Positions 1-8,519 of a stretch of 64,000 nt of DNA are shown piece after piece (the stretch's first letter is position 1; the number at the start of each line of letters is the position of its first letter). A program made the translations under genes and the position numbers. The stretch is taken from contig NZ_BAABRU010000002.1 of assembly GCF_039545135.1 (NCBI RefSeq), forward strand, positions 372,001-436,000. Reading direction: 5' to 3'. The stretch comes from Herpetosiphon gulosus. GTDB lineage: Bacteria; Chloroflexota; Chloroflexia; Chloroflexales; Herpetosiphonaceae. The notes below the pieces were generated by a model. The model was not told where the DNA came from, made no database searches, and worked only from the letters and a program-made list of their open reading frames with translations.

Positions 1-1039
1 GAGTGTAAACCACACCACCAATGCTCAAACTGGTTACTGGCCAGGCGTTTGGATGGTTCTTCCAGTAACCTTGGGTATAGGTGCAATCTTTGCCAGTAGG
101 TGTGCTCGTGGCGGTTGGGACTGGTGTCTTAGTCGCGGTCGGCACTGGTGTCTTAGTCGCGGTTGGCGCTGGCGTGCTTGTGGCCGTTGGCGCTGGTGTC
201 TTAGTCGCGGTTGGCATCGGAGTCTTGGTTGCGGTTGGGACTGCCGTTGGCGTTGGATAGGCGGTTGGTTCTGGCGTGTTGGTTGGTGCAACTGTTGGCT
301 CTGCCGTTGGCTCTGGTGTACTGGTTGGTGCAACTGTTGGCTCTGCCGTTGGTTCTGGCGTGTTGGTTGGTGCAACTGTTGGCTCTGCCGTTGGTTCTGG
401 TGTATTGGTTGGTGCAACTGTTGGCTCTGCCGTTGGTTCTGGCGTGTTAGTTGGCGTTGTTACACCACAATAGTTGGTTCCACCAATATGGCGAGCCGAA
501 AGCAAGCGCTCGTTATAGCGTTGACCATCAAGCGAATGCAATACAGACCCATAGAACACGTCAATTTGGGCAGCACATTCAGGCACTGCAACGCTTAAAG
601 AAACAGTGGTGTTTGGCCCAACTCGGCCAATTGCCCACGAATAAATCAATTGATGATCAATGATTTCATCAAATTTTTGATACGAAGCCATACCTACATC
701 GTAGGAACATGTGCTTGATTTATTCCAAATTTTGCCCACTGTATTGCTTGAGAACCAGCCCGAAAGATCAACTTGTGGGTTACAGACTGGGGCGGCAGTT
801 GGGGCTGTGGTTGCAGTTGGGGCTGCGGTTGGGGCAACCGTTGGCTCTGCCGTTGGTTCTACGGTTGGCTCAGCAGTTGGCTCAGTGGTTGGTTCAGCAG
901 TTGGTTCAACGACTGTCTCAACACTGGCTGATTCTACGCCTTTGCTCACATTGGCAAAGCTGGCACTTGGCCCACCTGCCACCAAAATTGTTGCAAGTAG
1001 CACAACCCGCGTTGTCCATCGTCGCAGTGTCGGGGTCAT
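1..1039 (-). CDS. secreted Pro/Thr-stalk surface protein (3' end beyond window)
   Basis: Open minus-strand frame from ATG at 1039, behind a good ribosome site (AAGGAG, 5-nt spacer), with no stop before the window edge, so the C-terminus is missing. Order: signal peptide (charged start MTPTLRRW, hydrophobic core, cleavage near residue 30); a first Thr/Pro/Glu stalk (repeated EPTAEPT); a globular domain of about 110 residues with four cysteines ending in [19 protein letters not shown]; a second stalk of four near-exact [14 protein letters not shown] units and then PTATKTP units; and a C-terminal domain starting [17 protein letters not shown], a motif I recall from other bacterial secreted proteins. 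The globular domain is paralogous to the protein at 20468-21706. Apparent plus-strand frames over the stalk are shadows of the repeat. Probably exported and surface-exposed; function unknown. Confidence 0.85.
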   Translation of the reverse strand, partial: MTPTLRRWTTRVVLLATILVAGGPSASFANVSKGVESASVETVVEPTAEPTTEPTAEPTVEPTAEPTVAPTAAPTATTAPTAAPVCNPQVDLSGWFSSNTVGKIWNKSSTCSYDVGMASYQKFDEIIDHQLIYSWAIGRVGPNTTVSLSVAVPECAAQIDVFYGSVLHSLDGQRYNERLLSARHIGGTNYCGVTTPTNTPEPTAEPTVAPTNTPEPTAEPTVAPTNTPEPTAEPTVAPTSTPEPTAEPTVAPTNTPEPTAYPTPTAVPTATKTPMPTATKTPAPTATSTPAPTATKTPVPTATKTPVPTATSTPTGKDCTYTQGYWKNHPNAWPVTSLSIGGVVYT

Positions 1040-1483
1040 AGGAACTCCTTACAATAAAAAATTAGTTAAAAAAATAATAAATTAGTTAAACCATAAAAAT
1101 AAATGAAGCTACTAGCTAGTATAATGTCATTGATTCGTAATCGCTAGTTCAACATGAGCGTGATCTTTTTGTAGTAAGAGGACTAGATTGAGCTAGTACT
1201 GGTACTAATTCAACCCGTAAGGTTCTTCGTAAGGTGGCACAGAAACAAATAGTACTCTATTAGTAGAATATTAATTAAATAGCTGTTTATTTGACCTAAT
1301 TAAATCTAATATTTCATTTTTATCAAAAATTTTATTTGTTTAATTAAAAAACGACTTGATTTATTTAATTTTCCACTTAAATAACTTAACTATTATCATC
1401 ACTACATGATCATTGCTCCATAAACCAAGCTCAAGCAACAATCGGCTATACTAAGCCAAGCATCGTGTGTGGATAGGTGGATT
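1040..1483. other. AT-rich divergent intergenic region with direct repeats
   Basis: This gap separates two divergent genes and is far more AT-rich than its surroundings, especially about 1255-1400. Just upstream of the minus-strand gene there is an exact direct repeat AAATTAGTTAAA at 1059-1070 and 1079-1090 (20-bp period), and the word TAATTAAA recurs several times between 1270 and 1370. The region must hold the promoters of both genes. No coding frame with gene-like composition is seen. Confidence 0.6.
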
Positions 1484-3631
1484 ATGCTGCATGGTTTGCG
1501 TTCGCGCTGGGGCAATATTGGGGCATTGTTGCTGTTGTGGCTGATTATCGGTTGGTGGGCTAATGCGCAGCCAACCCACTCAGCGAATGTGTTGCAGCAT
1601 ACGCCAACCAGCGTTGGCGGCTTGTATGGCCTTGAGCAATCGAATAGCTTGCCAGGCGCAACAGGCCCGACTACCCGCAACTACCGCTGGAGCAATGGTA
1701 ATTTCCAAGTACCACTCTGGCCTGCCAGCAACCATGCGCGGTTGGTTCAGTTTGAATATTTAGCCCCATTTGGCCCAACCAGCCTGCAATTTGAGCAAAC
1801 GCAAGCCCTCAGCCTAGCGTTGCAACCTGAACTACGTCAAATCAGCCTATTTGTGCCCGCCGATGTACAACAATTGCAATTGCTCAATCAGCCAAGCGAG
1901 CAGAACGGACGCAACTTGGGTTTGTTGCTCAGTCACCTGAGTTGGCGAGAGCTTGGTTCAAACGGCTGGGCTGCTTTACCTGATGCTACGCCGTTTAATC
2001 GCAGCAATTTGGCCTTGCTCTGTGGCGTAGTGCTATTGCTTAGTCTTGGCTTAGCGCGCCATTGGCTAGCGCTCGCTGTCAGCGGCTTGAGCCTTGGCTT
2101 GGCAGCCTTAGCATGGTCGGGCAATTGGCTCAATCGGGCGGCGCTCAACAGCTTAAGTCAATTGCTGCTGGTGGCAGCCTTGGCAGTTGGCGCATACCAT
2201 ATTTGGCAGCGCTGGCCACGCCCAGTTAATTGGCGCTGGGTGTTGGTGGCGATTTGGCTGATCACAACGCTGTGTTTGTGGACTCCGACAGTACAATATG
2301 ATGGCGTTGGCTATTACGCTTACTTGCGTTCGGCAGGTATTGATCACGATTTTGATTTTAGCAACGAGTTTAGCCAAACCCCTTTAGAACTCAACACCGG
2401 CGTGAAATTGACCAACACAGGCTACGCCGCCAACCCGTGGAGCGTTGGCCCAGCCATGGCGTTCGCACCTTTATGGTGGATCGGTCATGGTAGCGCTTTG
2501 CTTGGTGGTTGGCCCAGCGATGGCTATAGTCAACCGTATCTTGCTTTGACCACTTGGGGCAGCGCTTTAGCTGGATTGATCTTCATCCTGAGTTGCGAGG
2601 CTGTGCTACGTCGCCAATTCAGCCCTAAAATCGCTGCCCTCGCCACAATCAGCGTTTACCTTGGTAGCAATTTGCTCTATTACAGTCTCTTTCAAGGAGC
2701 ATATGCCCACAGCCTTTCGGCGGCTTGTGTGAGCTTGCTGGCGTTGGCTAGTTTGCGTTTGCGTGAGCAACCAAGCCTTGGGCGTTGGGCGCAACTCGGC
2801 TTAAGCATGGGCGCAACCATCGTTAGCTATTGGATTGGCGCGTTGGTGCTGATTCTGCCAGCGCTACTGCTTTGGCCGTTGCTGGTTGGCAAACAACGCC
2901 TAGCATGGCCGAATTTAATCAAAGGCATTGGCATAGCCACAATTGCAGGATTCATTGTGGTATTACCGCAGTTGGCGATGTGGCGCTTACTCTATGGCGC
3001 GTGGCTGACAATTCCGCAAGGTGGTAATTTTGCCACACCGCGCAGCAGCCAACTCTGGCCCATGCTGGTTGGCTCGCTCTATGGCATGCTCTGGTGGACA
3101 CCAATCTATGTGCTAGGTTTGGTTGGATTAGGCTTGAGCATTCGGCAACGGCAGGCTTGGCCGTATCTCGCAGCAGTAATTATTTATTTGATTTATATTT
3201 CGCGCTTGCCCGATTGGCATGGCAGTGGAGCCTTTGGTTTACGCCGCTTGACCACGCTTGCGCCTTGTTTGGCTTGGGGCGTGGCGGCCTTACTGCAACG
3301 TTGGCGACGCTGGCCAGGCGCAGCCATCGGCTTAATCGCCAGTTTGGTTGGCTGGAATCTCGCTCTGATGGCACGTTATATCACCTATGCGATTCCACGG
3401 GGCTATCCGGCGATTGCCGAGTTACCACTTAGTGCTATTTTGCTCTCCGACCAACCACTAGAGGCCTCGCGGCTTGGTTTGTTAATGCGCAATAGCTGGT
3501 TTGGCAGTCAACTGAGCAATCTGCAAGGACACAGTTTGTGGGTGTTTTTGGGCTTATTGGCTAGCACAGCTGGGGTTTTGGCAATTTGGGGTTGGGTGGG
3601 GCGAGCCAACTCGCCAAGCCTAAGCGAATAG
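1484..3631 (+). CDS. polytopic membrane protein, GT-C glycosyltransferase-like
   Basis: A 715-residue protein if ATG 1484 is used, which has AGGTGG 6-9 nt upstream; an in-frame GTG lies at 1469. It has one N-terminal hydrophobic segment, an exported loop of roughly 150 residues, then many membrane segments. Between the first segments of the multi-span part sits an acidic, aromatic loop (YDGVGYYAYLRS, then DHDFDFSNEF). In the GT-C superfamily (PMT/ArnT-like lipid-linked sugar transferases) such a first large loop carries the catalytic acidic residues. I infer a lipid-linked sugar or mannosyl transferase; the exact family and substrate are not recognisable. It stands alone, convergent with the GTPase gene at 3660. 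Confidence 0.75.
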   Translation: MLHGLRSRWGNIGALLLLWLIIGWWANAQPTHSANVLQHTPTSVGGLYGLEQSNSLPGATGPTTRNYRWSNGNFQVPLWPASNHARLVQFEYLAPFGPTSLQFEQTQALSLALQPELRQISLFVPADVQQLQLLNQPSEQNGRNLGLLLSHLSWRELGSNGWAALPDATPFNRSNLALLCGVVLLLSLGLARHWLALAVSGLSLGLAALAWSGNWLNRAALNSLSQLLLVAALAVGAYHIWQRWPRPVNWRWVLVAIWLITTLCLWTPTVQYDGVGYYAYLRSAGIDHDFDFSNEFSQTPLELNTGVKLTNTGYAANPWSVGPAMAFAPLWWIGHGSALLGGWPSDGYSQPYLALTTWGSALAGLIFILSCEAVLRRQFSPKIAALATISVYLGSNLLYYSLFQGAYAHSLSAACVSLLALASLRLREQPSLGRWAQLGLSMGATIVSYWIGALVLILPALLLWPLLVGKQRLAWPNLIKGIGIATIAGFIVVLPQLAMWRLLYGAWLTIPQGGNFATPRSSQLWPMLVGSLYGMLWWTPIYVLGLVGLGLSIRQRQAWPYLAAVIIYLIYISRLPDWHGSGAFGLRRLTTLAPCLAWGVAALLQRWRRWPGAAIGLIASLVGWNLALMARYITYAIPRGYPAIAELPLSAILLSDQPLEASRLGLLMRNSWFGSQLSNLQGHSLWVFLGLLASTAGVLAIWGWVGRANSPSLSE

Positions 3632-3659
3632 ACTTAGCGAGTTAGCAAGGTTAATTGAC

Positions 3660-4178
3660 TCACTTGCGGGCATCACGTAAAAAGCGCCGCACCACCTCGC
3701 GCACCGAGTTGCGATCAGTCGCGGTGCACAAATAAATATGAATGTCGGGATTCAAATCGAGTTGTTGGCGCAGGTCGGCTTGGCTGATAACGGTGTTCAA
3801 ATCGCTTTTGTTGGCCACAACTGCATATGGCACCTCGCCATGATCACGAAATTGGGCCAAAATTGATGCAGCATCGTCGATCGTGGCAGGTTGCGAGAGA
3901 TCGACAAGCACCAAAAAGCCATTCATGTTTCTGGCCAAAATGTCGCGCATAAATTCAAAACGGTTTTGGCCAGGCGTGCCATACAAACGCAAGGTATAAT
4001 CATCGAGCGCCACCCGCCCATAATCCATTGCCACAGTGGTATTAGCCTTAACGCGTTGCTCATCGGGCGACGAGGTGGCTTTATCGGTATCGACAACGGC
4101 AATATCCGATAATGATCGAATAAAGGTGCTTTTGCCCGTGTTAAAGGCTCCGGTGATCACGAGCTTAAATGTTTCCAC
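3660..4178 (-). CDS. small GTPase, CvnD/MglA-like
   Basis: Ras-like GTP-binding protein of 172 residues. Visible motifs: P-loop GAFNTGKST, switch region with a conserved Thr, the G3 variant YGTPGQNRF (the usual Asp of DxxG is absent, as in CvnD-type bacterial GTPases), and G4 NKSD. The start is taken as GTG at 4178 because AGGAG lies 7 nt before it; an in-frame ATG at 4217 would overlap the end of the upstream gene. Only 17 nt separate it from the glycogen synthase stop, so the two are probably cotranscribed. In other bacteria such GTPases work with roadblock/LC7 proteins and sensor kinases; a roadblock gene is found at 24012. The partner here is unknown. Confidence 0.88.
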   Translation of the reverse strand: METFKLVITGAFNTGKSTFIRSLSDIAVVDTDKATSSPDEQRVKANTTVAMDYGRVALDDYTLRLYGTPGQNRFEFMRDILARNMNGFLVLVDLSQPATIDDAASILAQFRDHGEVPYAVVANKSDLNTVISQADLRQQLDLNPDIHIYLCTATDRNSVREVVRRFLRDARK

Positions 4179-4195
4179 AGGAATGCTCCTTTCAT

Positions 4196-5578
4196 TTAGC
4201 GCAAGCTCAGCGCCCAACGGTAAACATCTTCATAGCGGGTTGCCGCAGTATCCCAACTAAAATCGTGGGTCATGGCCCGCCGCACAAAATAGCTCCAATC
4301 ATTGGGGTAGCGATAGGCGGCTAACGCTCGGCCTAGCCCATACAGCATAGCATCAACGTTGTAATCGCTAAACACCACGCCAACTCCTTCTGGTTGGCTC
4401 ATATCGGGCACGGTATCAACCAAGCCGCCAGTTGCCCGTACTACTGGAATTGTGCCATAACGCATTGAGATCATTTGGCTCAGGCCGCATGGCTCAAAGG
4501 CCGAGGGCATGAGAAAAATATCAGCCCCAGCATACACCCGTTGGGCTAAGGGTGCATTAAATCCAATATAATTTGCCACCCGCTCAGGCACAAACCGACT
4601 GGCATCGCGGAAGGCATCTTCATAGGGGCCATAGCCTGAGCCAAGCACCATCAGTTGGGCATCGGTTTCAGCAATAATCCGGCCTAAGCCTTGTACAATT
4701 AGATCAATACCTTTTTGGCTATCAAGCCGTGAAACGACCGCCACCAATGGTACATCGGCCCGCTCTGGCAGGCCAACTTCCCGTTGTAATGCTGCTTTAC
4801 ACACCGCCTTGCCCGCCAAATCATCGATGCTAAATCGCTGGGCAATATGTTGATCAGTTGCCGGATCAAAGTGTCGTGGATCGATTCCATTCAAAATGCC
4901 AACCAAACGATCGGAACGTTCGCGCAGCATATGATCAAGCCCAAAACCATATTCAGGGCGTTTAATTTCATCGGCATAGGTTGGGCTAACGGTGGTAATC
5001 ACATCGCTGGTATACAGCGCCTGCTCCATCAGATTCAATTCGCCAAAAGCATCGTAGACCCCAACCAAGGGCCAGGCATCATTGGCAAAGCGGCCTTGAT
5101 GGGCCAAATTATGAATCGTAAAGACTAAAGCTGGCCGAGCTGCATTGCCCCAAGCGATCCGAATTGCGGCAGCCGCATGCCAATCGTGGGCATGGATCAC
5201 ATCGGGCCACCAATCCATTTGGCGGCAGGCTTCTAAGGCGGCTTGGCAAAAAAGGGCAAAGCGCACTTCATCATCACCATGGCCATAAATCGTGGTGCGC
5301 GACCCAAAGAAATATTGATTTTCAATAAACCAAGTTTGTTGATCGGCGGTTGCCCAAAGTTGGCATTCCTCGCTACGCCAATCCAAACCGACCGGAAAAT
5401 TATCGCGGAGTTGCCCTAAATTCCAGCGCAAAGGGTCAATCGTACCATATCGTGGAATCACCAGCCGAACATCGAGTCCCCGCCGACGAAGTGCCTCTGG
5501 CAATGCACCCGCCACATCACCCAACCCCCCGACCTTGACAAATGGTACGCTTTCCGCTGCCAGAAACAAGACCTTCAT
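4196..5578 (-). CDS. glgA: glycogen synthase (GT5)
   Basis: A 460-residue GT5 glycogen/starch synthase, which transfers glucose from ADP- (or UDP-) glucose to the non-reducing end of an alpha-1,4-glucan in the cytoplasm. The N-terminus has the family signature KVGGLGDVAGALP (about residues 15-27) with the sugar-nucleotide-binding Lys. The C-terminal half has a GT-B nucleotide-binding region with SRLDSQKGID and PSAFEPCGLSQMISMRYGTIPVVRATGGL. Length is slightly shorter than E. coli GlgA (477), otherwise complete. It is followed by the GTPase gene. Together with the GH57 branching enzyme at 27298 it supports glycogen synthesis in this organism. Confidence 0.95.
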   Translation of the reverse strand: MKVLFLAAESVPFVKVGGLGDVAGALPEALRRRGLDVRLVIPRYGTIDPLRWNLGQLRDNFPVGLDWRSEECQLWATADQQTWFIENQYFFGSRTTIYGHGDDEVRFALFCQAALEACRQMDWWPDVIHAHDWHAAAAIRIAWGNAARPALVFTIHNLAHQGRFANDAWPLVGVYDAFGELNLMEQALYTSDVITTVSPTYADEIKRPEYGFGLDHMLRERSDRLVGILNGIDPRHFDPATDQHIAQRFSIDDLAGKAVCKAALQREVGLPERADVPLVAVVSRLDSQKGIDLIVQGLGRIIAETDAQLMVLGSGYGPYEDAFRDASRFVPERVANYIGFNAPLAQRVYAGADIFLMPSAFEPCGLSQMISMRYGTIPVVRATGGLVDTVPDMSQPEGVGVVFSDYNVDAMLYGLGRALAAYRYPNDWSYFVRRAMTHDFSWDTAATRYEDVYRWALSLR

Positions 5579-5628
5579 GGTAGCCCCTTTGCGCTCGCAA
5601 CAGGAAAGGGCATCCTGTGCTTGCCTGC

Positions 5629-5657
5629 ATTATACTCGTTCAGTTGGCTTGATAGAA
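5629..5657 (-). promoter_or_regulatory. possible promoter of glgA
   Basis: On the minus strand a perfect TATAAT (5634-5629) lies 17 nt downstream of TTCTAT (5657-5652), about 50 nt before the glgA start. The -35 is weak, so the site rests mainly on the -10. Confidence 0.4.
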
Positions 5658-5703
5658 GAGTGCTTTTGCGGTGCTATGAGCTAAAACTAGCTTGAAATTA
5701 ATC

Positions 5704-5739
5704 CAAAAACGGGCATGATCGCCCTGCAATCATACCCGT
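5704..5739 (-). terminator. probable intrinsic terminator downstream of pfkA
   Basis: Reading on the minus strand, ACGGGTATGAT and ATCATGCCCGT form an 11-bp stem with one mismatch, followed by TTTTTGG. It lies about 190 nt after the pfkA stop, so the pfkA transcript would carry the repeat-like sequence between. Confidence 0.6.
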
Positions 5740-5820
5740 GATACTCTTAGAATTTATGCATTTCACAAAAACCATAATTTCAATTACTTGGTCGATTCTT
5801 GAGTATCCACCGATTGTGCT

Positions 5821-5890
5821 TTAGGTGGTGCAGGGGGATGAAAACCCACTGCGTTTCCCTCCGGCGGAGGGACGGAAGGGTGGCGAACCA
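5821..5890. repeat. dispersed intergenic repeat, GGAGGGACGGAAGGGTGGCG family
   Basis: This gap segment contains a dyad around CCCTCCGGCGGAGGG followed by ACGGAAGGGTGGCGAA. Related sequence occurs at about 13017-13050 (GGAGGAACGGAAGGGTGGCG) and, more diverged, at about 21820-21885 (CCCTGCGTCTCCCGCC, then GGGACGGAAAAGTG). No coding potential is seen. Confidence 0.55.
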
Positions 5891-5932
5891 TAAAAGCAGT
5901 TATCTATGGATTGAAAATGCATAACTTTAAGC

Positions 5933-7024
5933 CTATTGATTAATTCGTTGTTCTTCATCGCCAAACACAATGCCCAACGAACGGCCAGTGCGCACCATTT
6001 GGCCATCAACTGGCACGGGCTTAATTTTGTTGGCACATTCAAGCAATGGCACGGTAATCAATTGATCGTTTTGGATTGCGACTAGTTGACCAAAGCGCCC
6101 TTGAGAAATCGCCCAAACCGCGCCAACTCCATAGCGCGAAGCCAAAATTCGATCGATCGGCGTAGGCGAGCCACCACGTTGAATATGGCCAAGCACCACG
6201 GCTCGCGTATCTTTACCAGTCAATTCAGCCAATTGATTGGCGACGTAATAGCCAATCCCGCCGAGCAAGCCTTCACGTTGGTAAATTGCCTCGCCGCCAG
6301 CTGGCATCGCACCCTCGGCCACGATGATGATACTAAACGATGAACCAAATGCATCACGTTCGCCAATTTTGTGGGCCAAAGCCCGTAAATCGAATGGAAT
6401 CTCAGGAATCAGGATGGCATCAACCCCGCCAGCCAAGCCAGCATGCAAGGCAATCCAGCCAGCATGGCGACCCATGACTTCCAATACCATCACCCGATCA
6501 TGGCTTTCGGCGGTGGTGTGCAAGCGATCTAGGGCATCGGTAGCAACCCCAATCGCCGTATCAAAGCCGAAGGTTTGATCAGTGCCGACTAAATCGTTGT
6601 CGATCGTTTTGGGCACGCCAACCACAGGCAAGCCAAAATTCCCCAAATCGTGGGCGATCGATTGGCTGCCTTCGCCGCCCAAAACCACCACAGCATCGAT
6701 ACCTTCGGCTTTGGCATTGGCCACAAATTCTTGATAAGCCGCATCGTTGCGCACCAACTCACCATCGGCATTTTTGTGCCAGCCAAAATTACCTTTGTTG
6801 GTGCTGCCCAAAATCGTGCCGCCACGACCGAGCAATCCGCGCACTTCTTTTAATCCCAAAGGTCGCAGGCGCGGCGTACCAACTAAACCTTCAAAACCAT
6901 CTTCAATCCCCACCACGTCCCAGCCATGCTCTAAAACTGCCGATTTTACAAAAGCCCGAATAACACCGTTTAAGCCTGGGGCATCGCCGCCACTCGTTAA
7001 AATTGCAACTTTGCGAATAACCAT
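5933..7024 (-). CDS. pfkA: 6-phosphofructokinase
   Basis: A 363-residue phosphofructokinase of the PfkA superfamily: fructose 6-phosphate to fructose 1,6-bisphosphate in glycolysis. It has ILTSGGDAPGLNGVIRA at the N-terminus, VVLGGEGSQ, the catalytic PKTIDNDL, and EVMGRHAGW. Phosphoryl-donor positions (E. coli 104 and 124) read Gly and Lys. Lys at 124 is shared with PPi-dependent and Streptomyces-type enzymes, while Gly at 104 permits ATP; I infer the group III, probably ATP-using, type. GEGS replaces the usual GDGS. The ribosome site is AAGGAG, 7 nt before ATG. It diverges from the MBL gene at 7230 and lies upstream of glgA on the same strand. Confidence 0.95.
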   Translation of the reverse strand: MVIRKVAILTSGGDAPGLNGVIRAFVKSAVLEHGWDVVGIEDGFEGLVGTPRLRPLGLKEVRGLLGRGGTILGSTNKGNFGWHKNADGELVRNDAAYQEFVANAKAEGIDAVVVLGGEGSQSIAHDLGNFGLPVVGVPKTIDNDLVGTDQTFGFDTAIGVATDALDRLHTTAESHDRVMVLEVMGRHAGWIALHAGLAGGVDAILIPEIPFDLRALAHKIGERDAFGSSFSIIIVAEGAMPAGGEAIYQREGLLGGIGYYVANQLAELTGKDTRAVVLGHIQRGGSPTPIDRILASRYGVGAVWAISQGRFGQLVAIQNDQLITVPLLECANKIKPVPVDGQMVRTGRSLGIVFGDEEQRINQ

Positions 7025-7229
7025 GGCACAACTCCTTAATATCTATATCTACATGAAATCAAGCCCGATTAATTATGGCTATCCTAGCACTATCAGGTTG
7101 GCTCTGGCAAGGAATATTCATACGACCCATGGTTGTGGTTTAGTTACCGATTTAATCAGTCGTATGGCCGACTACGATCAACTTAATCAGGGGTAGGCTA
7201 AAATCAATTCATTTAACGGAGGCAAACCA

Positions 7230-7856
7230 ATGCCATTTGGAATTCTGAATGTTGGCTACGATTCAACCAATTATTATCTGGTTGGCTCGACCTATGGTTT
7301 TTTGCTGGTCGATGCTGGCTGGCCAGGCACTTGGGGCAAATTTATGGCCGTACTCAAACGTTATGACGTAGATTTAGATCAAATTCATTCCATGCTGATT
7401 ACTCATTATCACCCCGATCACGCTGGTTTGGTGCAAGAACTTAAGTCAAAGGGCATTCAGTTGATTGTGGTCGAAGAACAGCAACCAGCCATTCCTTTGC
7501 TCAAAAGTTTAATCAAACCCGATGTGAACTATCAGCCGATCACACCCGAAAACACCACCGTTATCAGTCTTGCCCAAAGCCGCGAATGGTTGGCCTCAAT
7601 CGCCATCGCTGGCGAGATTATCCACACACCGGGTCATTCAGCCGATAGCATTAGTTTGGTGCTCGATCAAGGCATTGCTTTTACTGGCGATTTACAACCT
7701 TTCGCCGCCGATGAAACTGATCAAGCCTTGGTTGAACGGGGTTTTCAAGCGCTGCGCGAACGTGGCGTGGAGTGGCTCTACCCAGGCCATGGCCCAATGC
7801 AACCACTGATTTATGCTAGCCAACAGGTCAAACTTTGCCCCAACGACCCAACCTAA
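7230..7856 (+). CDS. MBL-fold metallo-hydrolase
   Basis: A 208-residue metallo-beta-lactamase-fold protein. The metal-binding signature THYHPDHAG (HxHxDH), the downstream HTPGHSAD, the aspartate in FTGDLQP and the final YPGHGP histidine are all present, so a dinuclear metal site is expected to be intact. The start is ATG 7230, preceded by GGAGG. It is cytoplasmic, with no signal peptide. The substrate cannot be read from the sequence; hydroxyacylglutathione hydrolase-like and lactonase-like roles are both possible. It ends 6 nt from the end of the convergent GNAT gene. Confidence 0.9.
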   Translation: MPFGILNVGYDSTNYYLVGSTYGFLLVDAGWPGTWGKFMAVLKRYDVDLDQIHSMLITHYHPDHAGLVQELKSKGIQLIVVEEQQPAIPLLKSLIKPDVNYQPITPENTTVISLAQSREWLASIAIAGEIIHTPGHSADSISLVLDQGIAFTGDLQPFAADETDQALVERGFQALRERGVEWLYPGHGPMQPLIYASQQVKLCPNDPT

Positions 7857-7862
7857 AGCGAG

Positions 7863-8402
7863 CTAGGCGAGATCGTAACTAAAAAAGAGGGCAATCTCAC
7901 GTGGGTCAAGTGCGGAAGGATCATACAATTGCCAATCGCTGCCACACCAACCGAACCCGACTGTTCGATAAAACGCAATTGCTGCTGGATTGGTCGTTTG
8001 CGTTTCCAGCCACAAACAACGCGCCGATAATTGCCGCGCCGCCGCGATCGCTGCCGTGAGCAATTGTCGGCCCAAGCCCCGCCCACGATAACGCCGATCG
8101 ACATAACAATGTTCGAGCACAGCCCGCCGATTCCATTGTTGATATGCGACTGCCGCCAAACCCACCACCTGAGATTGAGCTTCAGCTACAAACACCCAAT
8201 CGTGCTGCGGCAAACGCGCATAATCCTCACTCAAATCGTAATGCTTTTCAAATGGGCTAGCCAAATCGACTAATGCCAAGTGCATGGTCAACGCTGTTTG
8301 GTGCAATTGATAGATTGTATTCGTGCTAAAACTGGTGTCAAGCAAACCAATCGCCACCCGATCATGCGGCCAATTTAATGGCCGTAGTTGAATGTTGTTC
8401 AT
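7863..8402 (-). CDS. GNAT-family N-acetyltransferase
   Basis: A 179-residue GNAT protein. The acetyl-CoA-binding motif A is RRYRGRGLGRQLL (R/Q-x-x-G-x-G/A), preceded by an HCYVDR strand and followed by LWLETQTTNPAAIAFYRTVGF, the usual motif B with the Tyr that often acts as general acid. The start at 8402 has GAGG 5-6 nt upstream. The acceptor substrate is unknown. It is convergent with the MBL gene and divergent from rimO. Confidence 0.88.
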   Translation of the reverse strand: MNNIQLRPLNWPHDRVAIGLLDTSFSTNTIYQLHQTALTMHLALVDLASPFEKHYDLSEDYARLPQHDWVFVAEAQSQVVGLAAVAYQQWNRRAVLEHCYVDRRYRGRGLGRQLLTAAIAAARQLSARCLWLETQTTNPAAIAFYRTVGFGWCGSDWQLYDPSALDPREIALFFSYDLA

Positions 8403-8519
8403 GAAGCCTCACATTCTTTGTAGTGCAATCAAAGCCGAAGCTGAAACTTACTGGTACAATAGACACATCGATCTTAACTATTTATCAACGAGGCTTGCCT
8501 CATCGAGTTTATACAACCC

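Noticed and set aside
265-450. Regular direct repeats that could suggest a CRISPR array
   Set aside because: The repeats are contiguous without variable spacers, have a period of 42 bp (14 codons) and stay in frame within a protein.
53-598. Long plus-strand frames rich in Trp, Cys, Val and Leu over the 5' end of the window
   Set aside because: They are shadows of the repeated Pro/Thr codons of the minus-strand stalk protein, which has a signal peptide, a ribosome site and a paralogue.
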